From: Fructobacillus pseudoficulneus
GTDB lineage: Bacteria; Bacillota; Bacilli; Lactobacillales; Lactobacillaceae
NCBI RefSeq assembly: GCF_900108455.1
Contig: NZ_FNWS01000005.1
Coordinates: forward strand, 38,464 to 102,463
DNA: 64,000 nt
Direction: 5' to 3'
Program-made: the position numbers and the translations under genes
Shown: one piece after another, positions 31,506 through 39,906 of the stretch
How positions within the stretch are numbered: position 1 is the first letter of the stretch
How the letters are laid out: every line of letters starts with the position of its first letter
Notes under the pieces: model-generated
Told to the model about the DNA's origin: nothing
Databases searched by the model: none
What the model saw: only the letters and a program-made list of their open reading frames with translations

Positions 31506-33392
31506 TTACCAAATTTGGATTCGGTCTGCTGGGGCAACCCACATTCCATCACCCTCTTGCACTTCGTATGTCTCTTGGAAGTCATCGAAGTTTGGCAAAA
31601 TCACATTTGTTCGCAACTTGGCCGGCGCATGGACATCCACTGTGGCCAGCATCTTCAAAAAGGCTGGCTCAGCTTTTTGCCGCCACAGGGTCGCAAAATT
31701 CGTGAAGAATGCTTTTGGATCAAAGTCTGACCGTTCCTTGGCAGCAGCCAAAGCGGCAGAAACCCCACCCAGGTCGGCTACATTTTCAGACACCGTCAAA
31801 TGGCCATTAATTTTAGCACCAGCTGAATCTTGCCCTTCAAAACGGTCAATCACTGCTTGTGTCTTTTCTTCAAAGTTAGCAAAGTCTTGCTTCGTCCACC
31901 ATTCCTTCAAGTTACCACGCTCATCATAACGGGCCCCATTGGTATCAAAGGCATGCGTGATTTCATGGGCAATGACCGTTCCAATGCCACCAAAGTTTTC
32001 ACTGGCTGTTTGGTGATAATCATAGAATGGTGCCTGCAAGATGGCTGCCGGGAAAACAATTTGATTGAAGTCCGGTGAATAGTAGGCATTCACAAGGTCA
32101 CCGGGCATCCCCCAACGGCTTTTGTCGGGCTTCTTGCCCCACTGAGCCAGGGTATCGGCAGTTGCTTCGGTTGCAAAAATCTGGGCGTTTTCTAACACAG
32201 ACTTTGTTGGGTCAACGATTCGACCTTGCAAATAAGCAGGCAAGGCATCTGGATAACCCACCTTAACCTTCAAAGCGGCCAACTTAATTTTAGCCTTTTG
32301 GCGGGTGTCTTCAGACAACCACTTTTGGCTATTAAAACGGCCTTCATAAACCCCAATCAAATCATGGACCATGTTAGTTACGTCCAGCTTTGCTTCCGGT
32401 CCGAAATAAGTTTCACCATACCACTTTCCAACAGCCTGAGCGAAGAAACCGTGGGCCTGGCGGAAGGCCGCCTTGGCTTTATCCGTTGCTTCTTTAGCCC
32501 CCGAAAGTGTTCTACTATAAGTGCCGGCCAAGACACGGGTCTCATCACTCAAATAAGCTGAGACACCCAAGACATTTTGGACAATTGTCCAGGCCTTAAT
32601 CTGCTCAAAGTTTTGACCATTGTAAACCTCAGCGGCCTTTTGATAGAAGTCACCATCATAGACAATCACCTTCTTTGGATCTTGACCCAAAAGTTCCGTG
32701 AAAACCTTCGTAATGTCATAATCCGCAAAACGTTCCTGCAACTCTGTCGTTGTCATTGGATGATAATTTTTCCATGAATCAGACAAAACTTCCCGGGAAC
32801 TTTCACGGTCGGCCAAAATTTGATCAAAGGCTAAGGTCTTATCAACCAAATCCTGAGCTTTTGCCTCAGCAAAACCAAAACGAACAAGTAAATCATGGGT
32901 CATCTTTGACCAAACACCAAGCAGCTGTTCTTTTTGTGTTTTATCTTGGTAGGTTGTGACATCTGGCAAAATAATTCCAGGTCCTGAAACCCACAACTCA
33001 TTCCGTTCCGTATTTTTTGAATCCGGCTCAATATGAATTGACAAAGGTGTATCATAACCTCCCTTAATTAAGTCCGCTTCTTGCTCTTGAAATTCTTCCC
33101 AGCTCGAAATTGCCTCAATTTTTTCGATAAACTTCTTCACTTGACCGGCTTCATCAGCACCCCGCTTGGCCCAATCGCTTGTCAAACGGTGCATCGCTAC
33201 AAATTGTTCCAAGGCGGGAACAATTTTTTCGCCGGCTTCGATTTGAGCCAAAACACCACGCTCCAAATTTTCAATTTTATCGGCAAGATCATAAAAACCA
33301 CCCGTAGCCGGCTTATCAGCCGGAATTTCTGCTTTTTTGATCCAATCCCCGTTGACTGCGTCATAAAAATCGTCTTGATACTTTGCTGTCAT
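31506..33392 (-). CDS. pepO: M13-family zinc endopeptidase (PepO)
   Basis: About 628 residues, the usual neprilysin-like length. The zinc motif HEITH is near residues 477-481, and the second Glu ligand with its partner Asp lies in ENVADLGG (about 532). The NAYYSPDFNQIVFPA substrate-cleft segment is present. There is no signal peptide, so it is a cytosolic oligopeptidase working in peptide utilisation. A GTG at 33395 and an ATG at 33392 are adjacent; GGAGG is better spaced for the ATG. Monocistronic. Confidence 0.93.
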   Translation of the reverse strand: MTAKYQDDFYDAVNGDWIKKAEIPADKPATGGFYDLADKIENLERGVLAQIEAGEKIVPALEQFVAMHRLTSDWAKRGADEAGQVKKFIEKIEAISSWEEFQEQEADLIKGGYDTPLSIHIEPDSKNTERNELWVSGPGIILPDVTTYQDKTQKEQLLGVWSKMTHDLLVRFGFAEAKAQDLVDKTLAFDQILADRESSREVLSDSWKNYHPMTTTELQERFADYDITKVFTELLGQDPKKVIVYDGDFYQKAAEVYNGQNFEQIKAWTIVQNVLGVSAYLSDETRVLAGTYSRTLSGAKEATDKAKAAFRQAHGFFAQAVGKWYGETYFGPEAKLDVTNMVHDLIGVYEGRFNSQKWLSEDTRQKAKIKLAALKVKVGYPDALPAYLQGRIVDPTKSVLENAQIFATEATADTLAQWGKKPDKSRWGMPGDLVNAYYSPDFNQIVFPAAILQAPFYDYHQTASENFGGIGTVIAHEITHAFDTNGARYDERGNLKEWWTKQDFANFEEKTQAVIDRFEGQDSAGAKINGHLTVSENVADLGGVSAALAAAKERSDFDPKAFFTNFATLWRQKAEPAFLKMLATVDVHAPAKLRTNVILPNFDDFQETYEVQEGDGMWVAPADRIQIW

Positions 33393-33469
33393 CACATTCC
33401 CCTCCTAATTGCTATATCGTTACTTGATATTATCCCCATTTATGTGAAAAAAGGCAAATTTTTCTAATT

Positions 33470-33500
33470 AAAAAAGCAGAACAAAATCGCTCTACTTTTT
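33470..33500 (-). terminator. terminator of MFS gene
   Basis: AAGTAGA/TCTGCTT stem (one G-U pair) followed by six U on the minus strand. Confidence 0.65.
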
Positions 33501-33512
33501 ATTTTATTAAAT

Positions 33513-34901
33513 TTATTTAAGAGTTTGTGCGCCGGCATCCTTTGGTAAAGTTAAGACTTCAATTAACGGATACAGCGAAGCGAGGCCAATAATCAAGAAG
33601 GTCAAGCGGTAAGCCATAGCAGTTTGGAATGTCTGTCCTAAAATCGCGACAATGGTTGCGACCAGGCCGACGCCTAAGGCTTGGAAAAGCATTTGCAAAA
33701 CCGACGTCATGGTATTAGCGGAATTCTTCTGTTCTTTTGACAGTTCAGAAAACGACAGCGAATTATAGGCCGTCAAGGCCAATGACCGGCCGACCCCTGA
33801 AACGAATGCGACAAAGGCAATCCAGGGCTTGGCGGTCCCCATTTGAAAGGCAGCCATCAGCAAGGTAGCGACCGTTGCTAACGACAGTGCCACGGTCAAG
33901 GCGTACTTATAACCCAGACGTTGGATAATTGCTGTTGTAAACGGTTTAATGGCAATGTTTCCCACAAAGATAAAGATAACGTAGGTTCCAGCAGCAACCG
34001 GTGACCAGTGAAAGGCAACTTGCAGGAGCAAAGTCAGCAAGTATGGCAAGGCCCCAATCGTCATCCAAAAGATTGACCCACCGGTCTCGTAAATCCGAAA
34101 AGTTTTTACTTTCAGTGGTTCTAGGGAGAAGAGTGGCTGCTTTCCTTTTTGCAAATGGCGCCAAGCCAAAACGCAGAAGAGCAAAGCCAAAAAGAAGATG
34201 AGTGCTCCCCAAAAGATTAATGATAAGCCGCGCGCCAAAACTTCAGAGGCAATTAATAGACCGCCACCAGCCAAGGCGACCAGGCAAAAGCCCAACAGGT
34301 CAAATGGCAGATCCTCACGCTCATTATCATCTAAAATAAAGACAATTCCCGTCAAAATGATCAGCAAACCGATTGGCAAATTCAAAAAGAAAATCCAATG
34401 CCACGATAGCGCACTAATCACATAGCCGCCTAGCAACGGTGCAATGGCCGGCGCCAATAGAGCTGGCCAAACCAAGTAAGATAAAATTTGTAGCATCTTT
34501 TTTGGTTCGGTATTCTCTAAAATAATCAATCGGCCAACTGGGACCATCAATGCTCCCGCCATACCTTGAATTGCTCGCATAACCAATAAGTAGGTCAGGT
34601 TATTGAACAGGCCGGCCAGAACTGATGAAATTGTAAAAAGACCAACTGCCAGCAAAAACAAATTTTTCCGGCGAACTTTCTTAGACAACCAGCCAGATAA
34701 AGGTATAAAAATTGCCGAAAACAGCATATAAACCGAAACCAGCAACGACGCCGTACTTTGGTTGACCTGCAAATCAGTTGCGATTTGGGGCAAAGCTGTG
34801 GTGACAATTGTCGAATCCAGCATTTGCATAAAAAGTGCGGCCGCAACGACTAAGGCTGCCTTTTTCATTTGCACAAAATTCATTTGCAAATTTTCTGTCA
34901 T
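33513..34901 (-). CDS. MFS exporter, DHA2 family
   Basis: 462 residues with about 13-14 membrane helices. The DHA2 helix 1 motif MLDSTIVTTALPQIA is at about 26-40, and the helix 4 RAIQGMAGALMVPVGR segment follows. Likely a drug or metabolite:proton antiporter; substrate not predictable. Unrelated in operon terms to the exporter at 22770. It has its own terminator. There is a possible TAGAAT -10 in the 80 bases upstream but no adjacent regulator. Confidence 0.85.
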   Translation of the reverse strand: MTENLQMNFVQMKKAALVVAAALFMQMLDSTIVTTALPQIATDLQVNQSTASLLVSVYMLFSAIFIPLSGWLSKKVRRKNLFLLAVGLFTISSVLAGLFNNLTYLLVMRAIQGMAGALMVPVGRLIILENTEPKKMLQILSYLVWPALLAPAIAPLLGGYVISALSWHWIFFLNLPIGLLIILTGIVFILDDNEREDLPFDLLGFCLVALAGGGLLIASEVLARGLSLIFWGALIFFLALLFCVLAWRHLQKGKQPLFSLEPLKVKTFRIYETGGSIFWMTIGALPYLLTLLLQVAFHWSPVAAGTYVIFIFVGNIAIKPFTTAIIQRLGYKYALTVALSLATVATLLMAAFQMGTAKPWIAFVAFVSGVGRSLALTAYNSLSFSELSKEQKNSANTMTSVLQMLFQALGVGLVATIVAILGQTFQTAMAYRLTFLIIGLASLYPLIEVLTLPKDAGAQTLK

Positions 34902-35001
34902 GAAGACTTTTCCTCGATTACTTTCTTAACTATTTTCCTTTAAAATTCTAACTTTACAAGAATCCATTCTATACTCATCATTTTTAAAAAACAATTCAGA
35001 C

Positions 35002-35026
35002 AAAAAAAGCCCGATTGAGCTTTTTG
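35002..35026. terminator. terminator after carbonic anhydrase
   Basis: AAGCTC-AATC-GGGCTT stem (one G-U pair) with seven U on the minus strand and a shorter T run on the plus strand. Confidence 0.65.
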
Positions 35027-35032
35027 TTTACC

Positions 35033-35680
35033 TTATTTAGTTTGAGCATCACGCAAAGGGTGGCGTTCCACCACCCGGCCAGCCAACGGTTGGCAGTCGC
35101 GGTGGTTTTCAGAATAGGCCTGTTTAAAAGTGGCTAAATCTTTTTGATTTATCCCCAACGGTTCAGCCAGCAAAAACCAGCGAATACCTTGTTGCAGGGG
35201 CGGTGTTGTCAGCGTACCCACGTAAGAATAAGCCAGCGACTTAATTTTTGGCAAAAAGTCTTGCAAGTCCGCCGTTTTACTCTTTTCTTGAAAAAGTGGT
35301 GTTAACAGTGGTTCTTGCTGATGATCTTCTGTTGCCAAAATTGCCAAAACCATCGTTTGCCCCTGATCATTTTGGCAAACAAAGTGAATTTCGGCAGCGA
35401 AGCGCCGACCATCAACGAGGTGTTCGGCCCCATCGTGGACGTGAAAACGAATTAACTGCCAAGACTGACCGTTTAACTGCAATTCTCCTTCACAGTAAAA
35501 TTGGTCCCCCGTCACTTCGGCGTTCTTACGAATTGGGGAAGTTTTAATTCCGGACCAATCGACCAACCAAGCATCTCGGTCAACAACCAATTTGGTATCA
35601 ATAGCAATTGGGGATTCACCGATACTGTTGGTCGTATATTTCCAAGCACTTTGATAGCGATAATCAAGCTTTTGCATCAT
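35033..35680 (-). CDS. alpha-class carbonic anhydrase
   Basis: 215 residues. The alpha-class core is clear: SPIAIDT near 23, zinc ligands His80 and His82 in RFHVHDGAEHLVDG, His99 in EIH, and GTLTTPPL (155-162) in place of the usual GSLTTPPC. Interconverts CO2 and bicarbonate, supplying carboxylation reactions and pH balance. Unlike most bacterial alpha-class enzymes it has no signal peptide, so it should be cytosolic. It lies 15 bases after the hemolysin III gene and is probably co-transcribed with it. Confidence 0.85.
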   Translation of the reverse strand: MMQKLDYRYQSAWKYTTNSIGESPIAIDTKLVVDRDAWLVDWSGIKTSPIRKNAEVTGDQFYCEGELQLNGQSWQLIRFHVHDGAEHLVDGRRFAAEIHFVCQNDQGQTMVLAILATEDHQQEPLLTPLFQEKSKTADLQDFLPKIKSLAYSYVGTLTTPPLQQGIRWFLLAEPLGINQKDLATFKQAYSENHRDCQPLAGRVVERHPLRDAQTK

Positions 35681-35695
35681 GATTTCCTTTTCTGG

Positions 35696-36343
35696 TTAAA
35701 GGGTGATGTAGATTGAAAAATACATCAGCCCAGCGCCCACTAAGACAAAGACATGCCAATAAACATGCCCCATCGGAATTTGTGGGACTAAGTAAAAAAT
35801 CGTTCCTAGTGAGTATACCACTCCGCCGGCTAACAATAACCAAAACGCCGTCGCCGAAAGCGTCGTCCACAAAATCGGCATGGCCACGATAATCATCCAG
35901 CCCATCACCAAATAAATCAGTACTGATAGCCAGGGAAAGCGACCAACAAAAAACAGGTCATAGACTAAACCGGCGATGGTCATTGCTAGAATCGCTCCCC
36001 AAATACCCCAGCCGGCATAACTATGCAGGACTAACCAAGTATAAGGTGTATAAGATCCTAAAATAACCAAATAAATTCCGGCATGGTCCATAAATTGAAA
36101 AACTTTTGCCGCTTTAGTGAAAATCAGCGAGTGAAAGAGTGTTGATGCTAGTAAAAACAAAGAAACCGAGGACAAATAAATTGACACCGCTGCTATTTCA
36201 AGCCCCGTCACCGGGCCTTGAGCGATTTTTAGTGCCAAAAAAACACTGGCAATAATCGCTAAAATAAAGCCCACACCATGAGTTACGGCGTTCAAAACCT
36301 CATAGACAATTTGATAAACTTTTCCATGTTTCTTAATTTCCAT
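35696..36343 (-). CDS. hemolysin III / TrhA (PAQR) family membrane protein
   Basis: 215 residues, seven membrane helices. The family's metal-site residues are seen: His22 in NAVTHGVG, STLFHS, FQFMDHAGIYLVILGSYTP, and the C-terminal HVYWHVFVL pair. The biochemical role is uncertain; B. subtilis relatives affect membrane energetics and lipid homeostasis. First gene of a likely two-gene unit with carbonic anhydrase. Divergent from the HesB-like gene. Confidence 0.88.
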   Translation of the reverse strand: MEIKKHGKVYQIVYEVLNAVTHGVGFILAIIASVFLALKIAQGPVTGLEIAAVSIYLSSVSLFLLASTLFHSLIFTKAAKVFQFMDHAGIYLVILGSYTPYTWLVLHSYAGWGIWGAILAMTIAGLVYDLFFVGRFPWLSVLIYLVMGWMIIVAMPILWTTLSATAFWLLLAGGVVYSLGTIFYLVPQIPMGHVYWHVFVLVGAGLMYFSIYITL

Positions 36344-36429
36344 TGATTTTTTCCATTCTGTTAAACCGATAAAACGGCATTTTTTAATAAATATAACTTA
36401 TCATTGTTAGAAAAATAAAACTATACCAA

Positions 36430-36458
36430 TTGACAAGTTCTGCCAGCTGTTTTATAAT
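36430..36458 (+). promoter_or_regulatory. consensus sigma-A promoter
   Basis: TTGACA (36430-36435), exactly 17 bases, TATAAT (36453-36458): both hexamers and spacing match the consensus. Drives the HesB-like gene. Confidence 0.85.
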
Positions 36459-36501
36459 AATAACTGTAATATATGATATTTGCTGAATTGGAGGATTATT
36501 T

Positions 36502-36849
36502 ATGAAGATCACATTTACACAAGCTGCTATCGACCGTTTGCAAAAGTTCACGGGCGACGACGTTAAGATTGTTTTGGACTTTGACGATGGTGTTGGTCCA
36601 TTTTCTAACGAAGCGAACTGCACACTGGCCCTCTCATTTAACCTCTTATTCGTGAACAAGGATCAGGACTTGTCAGAATTCGGTTCAGTGCTTGATTCAA
36701 ACCTTGGCCCAGTTTATGCTAAGCCTTACTCAACCCAACAAATGGACGAAGACATGACAATCGACGTCAACGCTAAGTACCTCCGCTACTCCCTTGCCGG
36801 ACGTGGTGGTGAACTTGATCCAGCTCTTGGCATCAAGCAAATTGCTTAA
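36502..36849 (+). CDS. HesB/IscA-like (iron-sulfur biosynthesis family) protein
   Basis: 115 residues with the beta-rich HesB fold: KITFTQAAIDRL, VKIVLDFDDGVGPFS, LLFVNKD and KYLRYSLAGRGGELDP. The three-Cys motif that binds clusters in true IscA/SufA is missing; only one Cys remains (residue about 40, EANCTL). So it belongs to the lactic-acid-bacterial branch of unclear function and may not carry an Fe-S cluster. Good GGAGG and a perfect consensus promoter suggest strong expression. Single-gene unit. Confidence 0.75.
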   Translation: MKITFTQAAIDRLQKFTGDDVKIVLDFDDGVGPFSNEANCTLALSFNLLFVNKDQDLSEFGSVLDSNLGPVYAKPYSTQQMDEDMTIDVNAKYLRYSLAGRGGELDPALGIKQIA

Positions 36850-36875
36850 TCAGCCATGTTTCTGCTTAATATTAA

Positions 36876-36903
36876 AAAGTCAGCCCTGCGGCTGGCTTTT
36901 TTC
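36876..36903 (+). terminator. intrinsic terminator
   Basis: AAGTCAGCC-CTGC-GGCTGGCTT stem followed by six T, after the HesB-like gene. Confidence 0.88.
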
Positions 36904-36931
36904 TATCTACAAAAACAAATCGACCGAACAA

Positions 36932-37825
36932 TTAGAATTCTTTCGCGACAACTTGCCAGTCTTTTGACCAAATCACAGCCATCGCGCCATCACCGGTGTG
37001 AACACCAATGACCGGATCCATGCTGGCCCGTTCAAAGCTAACCGTTGGGTACTTGGCTTGGAAGTCCTTCAGCCATTTATCACCCAATTTGTGATTATTA
37101 CCATCAATAATATAGGCACGAACAGGATAATCGGCTTCTTTCAAGTAAGCTTCAAAAGCTTCTTGAATTTGGTCTTTGGCTCCAGACATCTTGCGGGCCT
37201 TGCCAACAACGCCAATCTTTCCTTCACCCATGATATCAAATTCCAGGATTGGCTTAATATTAAGCAGACCACCAATCAAGGCTTGTCCTCGTGAAAGTCG
37301 ACCCGTTCGCTTCAAATGTGAAATGTCGTTAACGACTAGACGCACACCAAGGTCTTTTTTAAATTCGTCTAAGGCGCGACTAATTTCGTCAAGCGACTTA
37401 CCTTCTTTGGCCAAAGTTGCCGCAATCAATGCTTGGGCTGCTTGACCCATGTTCGTCAACTTTGAATCAACAACTAGAATGTCATCCAGTCCATCAAAAT
37501 CGTCAGCAACTAACTTTGCTGTTTGATAGGCCCCTGAAATTCCAGATGACAAGGTAATAATTACCGCTTGGTTATAACCCGCGGTCTGAGCCTGGTTCAA
37601 GGCTTGTTCCCATTCGGCCGGGCTTGGTTGTGAGGTTGTTGGTAAAATTTTCTTTTCATCCATTAACTGAACCAATTCAGCCAATGACGTCAAATCTTTA
37701 CCACCAAAATAAGTTTCTTGCCCAAATAAGATTGGTACGGATACTTCAATAATTGAATATGAATTGCGGATTTCAGCCGGCAAGGCCGCTGATGAGTCCA
37801 CAATCACCACTGTTTTTTTATTCAT
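36932..37825 (-). CDS. DegV-family fatty-acid-binding protein
   Basis: 297 residues. The DegV pattern is complete: VDSSAALP at the N-terminus, TSQPSPAEW, ITLSSGISGAYQTA and HTGDGAMAVIW near the end. DegV/FakB proteins bind a fatty acid and present it to the kinase FakA for phosphorylation and phospholipid use. The frame opens eight codons earlier, but GGAG seven bases before the ATG at 37825 fixes the start. It follows the two fluoride channel genes with a 36-base gap. Confidence 0.9.
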   Translation of the reverse strand: MNKKTVVIVDSSAALPAEIRNSYSIIEVSVPILFGQETYFGGKDLTSLAELVQLMDEKKILPTTSQPSPAEWEQALNQAQTAGYNQAVIITLSSGISGAYQTAKLVADDFDGLDDILVVDSKLTNMGQAAQALIAATLAKEGKSLDEISRALDEFKKDLGVRLVVNDISHLKRTGRLSRGQALIGGLLNIKPILEFDIMGEGKIGVVGKARKMSGAKDQIQEAFEAYLKEADYPVRAYIIDGNNHKLGDKWLKDFQAKYPTVSFERASMDPVIGVHTGDGAMAVIWSKDWQVVAKEF

Positions 37826-37861
37826 CTTTTTACTCCTAATGCTTTGCAATATTTTACCATA

Positions 37862-38212
37862 TTAGCGCAGCCAGACTCCAACCGCTTGACCAATGAAAAA
37901 TGCCAGCGAGCCTGCGCCGACCTGGAGGAAAAGATAGATAACCTGCTTTAAGACACCATTTTTTTGGCCAGCTTGCGTCATCATCGTCGAAAAGGTCGTC
38001 AAACCGCCCAAAAAACCTGTTTGCGTCAGTAAGGCTGAATGGTTGCCTTGGCCTAACGTCACCACAAAACCAAGCAAGAACGAGCCAAGAATATTGACGG
38101 CCCAAACACCGGTCAAGTAGTCAAAACGACTCGGCCACCATAGCAAGAGCAAGTACCGGCACAGTGCACCAACACCCGCACCCACCATTACCAATAAATA
38201 ATTATCAAGCAT
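37862..38212 (-). CDS. crcB: fluoride channel Fluc/CrcB, second subunit
   Basis: 116 residues, four membrane helices. Family motifs GAGVGALCRY, the Asn of VNILGSFLLG (the fluoride path Asn), and GFLGGLTTFSTMM with the Phe-box Phe and central Na-site TTFST are present. Its start overlaps the upstream crcB by eight bases and GGAG precedes the ATG. The adjacent partner suggests a two-gene dimeric channel of opposite topology, exporting F-. Confidence 0.9.
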   Translation of the reverse strand: MLDNYLLVMVGAGVGALCRYLLLLWWPSRFDYLTGVWAVNILGSFLLGFVVTLGQGNHSALLTQTGFLGGLTTFSTMMTQAGQKNGVLKQVIYLFLQVGAGSLAFFIGQAVGVWLR

Positions 38213-38624
38213 TGGTCATCTCCTTTCTACTATTATTGATATCATTAACAAAAATTTGTCCGAACTTTTGGCCAATTAAGACCAAAAGCATACCAATGAA
38301 TAATGAAGCAAAAAGGTAAAGGGCCGCCAAGGCTGGTTGGTTCTTACTTAAAGAAAAAACTTGTAAAATCATTGTGCCAAAGGTCGTAAAGCCACCCATG
38401 ATGCCGGTCCCTAAAAATGATTGCCAATAAGCCGGTTGTGCTAATTTGTGACTTAAATAGGCGCCAAGGAAGGCTAATAAAAAGGCACCCAACCAATTAA
38501 TGAAGAGCGTTGTTAACGGCCAATGACCAATGACTGGTAAGAAATTGCAAAAATAGCGCAATAAGCCACCCAATGCACCACCAGCAAAAACAACAAGTGC
38601 TTCAATCCTCCGATTTGTTTCCAT
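38205..38624 (-). CDS. crcB: fluoride channel Fluc/CrcB, first subunit
   Basis: 139 residues, four membrane helices. Motifs GGALGGLLRYF, FINWLGAFLLAF (Asn conserved) and GIMGGFTTFGTM. It overlaps the second channel gene. GGAGG lies eight bases before the ATG. No fluoride riboswitch can be made out in the 60-base upstream space, which instead contains a TATAAT-like -10. Confidence 0.9.
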   Translation of the reverse strand: METNRRIEALVVFAGGALGGLLRYFCNFLPVIGHWPLTTLFINWLGAFLLAFLGAYLSHKLAQPAYWQSFLGTGIMGGFTTFGTMILQVFSLSKNQPALAALYLFASLFIGMLLVLIGQKFGQIFVNDINNSRKEMTNA

Positions 38625-38670
38625 CTTGACGGCCTCCTTTGAACTTAGAGTAAATTATAAACATTCCAAC

Positions 38671-38700
38671 AAAAAAATTCAGCCCTCTTAGTGCTGAATT
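38671..38700 (-). terminator. terminator overlapping the Rrf2 stop codon
   Basis: AATTCAGC/GCTGAATT stem followed by seven U on the minus strand. The 5' arm lies in the last codons of the Rrf2 gene. Confidence 0.8.
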
Positions 38701-39116
38701 TCGCGAACATCGTTGACCAAGTCGGCCAAAACCATTTTATTTAAGATTGCTAAGACATCACGATCAATTTCATCATAATACTTAGAAAGTGCTTGACCAA
38801 TTGAAGAACCAACCGGACACTCAGGGTTAGTATGCTTGTCCAAGGCAAAAACGGAAGCGCAGTCCTCAACGGCTTGCAAGACATCCGCAAAGGTAATGGC
38901 TTGGCTGTCCCGCGCAAGAACTGGACGACCAGGGTAGTCCCCTTCTCGTTTTAGGATTCCTGCATTTTGTAAGTCAGATAAGAGTGCCCGAACACGGGAA
39001 GGGTTCGTGTTGATTGAACCGGCAATTGTCTTTGAGCTCAGTGAGTCATCAGGCCGAGCGGCCGCGATATAAACTAAGATATGAAGGGCATTGGTTAAAC
39101 GTAATGATGGTTTCAT
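38688..39116 (-). CDS. Rrf2-family transcriptional regulator
   Basis: 142 residues. A winged helix with SSKTIAGSINTNPSRVRALLSDL as recognition region, then the dimerisation helix. Two Cys (86 and 100) lie in the region where IscR/NsrR carry three cluster ligands, so cluster binding is uncertain; redox sensing by the two thiols is possible. Divergent from the nitroreductase gene across an 83-base space holding a dyad, so it probably represses that gene and itself (inference). Confidence 0.88.
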   Translation of the reverse strand: MKPSLRLTNALHILVYIAAARPDDSLSSKTIAGSINTNPSRVRALLSDLQNAGILKREGDYPGRPVLARDSQAITFADVLQAVEDCASVFALDKHTNPECPVGSSIGQALSKYYDEIDRDVLAILNKMVLADLVNDVREIQH

Positions 39117-39159
39117 AATTTTTTTCCTTGTATTTTTCTAAAGTCTATTATAACATATA

Positions 39160-39182
39160 GTTGTACTTTTAAAAAATACAAC
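39160..39182. promoter_or_regulatory. candidate Rrf2 operator
   Basis: GTTGTA-N11-TACAAC dyad between the -10-like TATAAC of the nitroreductase gene and its ribosome binding site, a repressor-like position. Confidence 0.5.
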
Positions 39183-39199
39183 ATTCAAGGAGACAGACT

Positions 39200-39802
39200 A
39201 TGTCAGAATTTCTAGATTTGCAAAAGAAGCGTCGCTCAATTTATGGCCTTGGCAAGAACGTCAAGCAGACACCAGCTGAATTGAACACAATCATTAAAGA
39301 AACAATTGAAAATACGCCATCTGCTTTTAACTCACAAACAGTACAAGCAGTGGTTTTGACTGGTGCTGCTCACCAACGTTTGTGGGACATCACTTTGGCC
39401 GAATTGGAAAAGGTTACTCCTGCCGAAGCATTTGAAGGAACAAAGGCCAAGGTTAACGGTGCATTTAAGGCCGGCTTTGGAACTGTATTGTACTACACTG
39501 ACACAAACATTGTGAAGGGCTTGCAAGAAGGCTTCCCACTTTATGCTGATAACTTTCTTGACTGGGCAGAAGAAGCAATCGGAATTTCAGCTTACGCCGT
39601 TTGGATGCGTTTGGCAGAAGAAGGACTTGGCGCAACTTTGCAACACTACAACCCATTAATCGATGCTGCCGTTGCCAAGGAACTTAACTTGCCTGAAAAC
39701 TGGGTTTTGCGTGGTCAAATGCCATTTGGTTCAAGCGAAGCTCCTGCTGGCGAAAAGGATTACTTGCCTGAAGACGTTCGTTTCCGTTTCTTCCAAGACT
39801 AA
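39200..39802 (+). CDS. nitroreductase-family flavoprotein
   Basis: 200 residues. FMN-binding Arg/Ser region (KRRSIYGL), PSAFNSQ, and the C-terminal GATLQHYNPLID and RGQMPFGSSEAP segments match the HBN1/YdgI-like nitroreductases that use NAD(P)H and FMN. The physiological substrate is unknown. Codons are strongly biased to preferred ones, suggesting high expression. The divergent Rrf2 gene and the intervening dyad point to stress- or redox-regulated expression. Ribosome binding site AAGGAG. Confidence 0.88.
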   Translation: MSEFLDLQKKRRSIYGLGKNVKQTPAELNTIIKETIENTPSAFNSQTVQAVVLTGAAHQRLWDITLAELEKVTPAEAFEGTKAKVNGAFKAGFGTVLYYTDTNIVKGLQEGFPLYADNFLDWAEEAIGISAYAVWMRLAEEGLGATLQHYNPLIDAAVAKELNLPENWVLRGQMPFGSSEAPAGEKDYLPEDVRFRFFQD

Positions 39803-39834
39803 TCTCATTTTTTAACGAATATTTTCATTTTTCC

Positions 39835-39863
39835 TTGACAGCCCTTGGGCGGTCTTGTATGCT
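39835..39863 (+). promoter_or_regulatory. promoter of the trpXYZ-like operon
   Basis: TTGACA (39835-39840), exactly 17 bases, TATGCT (39858-39863). Transcription should start around 39870, inside a TTAAC tandem repeat. Confidence 0.75.
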
Positions 39864-39882
39864 TAACTTAACTTAACTTAAC
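39863..39882 (+). repeat. (TTAAC)x4 tandem repeat at the transcription start
   Basis: Four perfect copies of the 5-base unit beginning at the last base of the -10 and running into the presumed start site. Length changes here would alter the leader's 5' end but not the promoter spacer. Confidence 0.8.
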
Positions 39883-39906
39883 TTTTAGATGTTTAAGGAG
39901 CGCAAC

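Noticed and set aside
31465..31929. Plus-strand open frame antisense to the 3' end of pepO
   Set aside because: Overlaps conserved pepO coding sequence and the terminator, no credible start signal.
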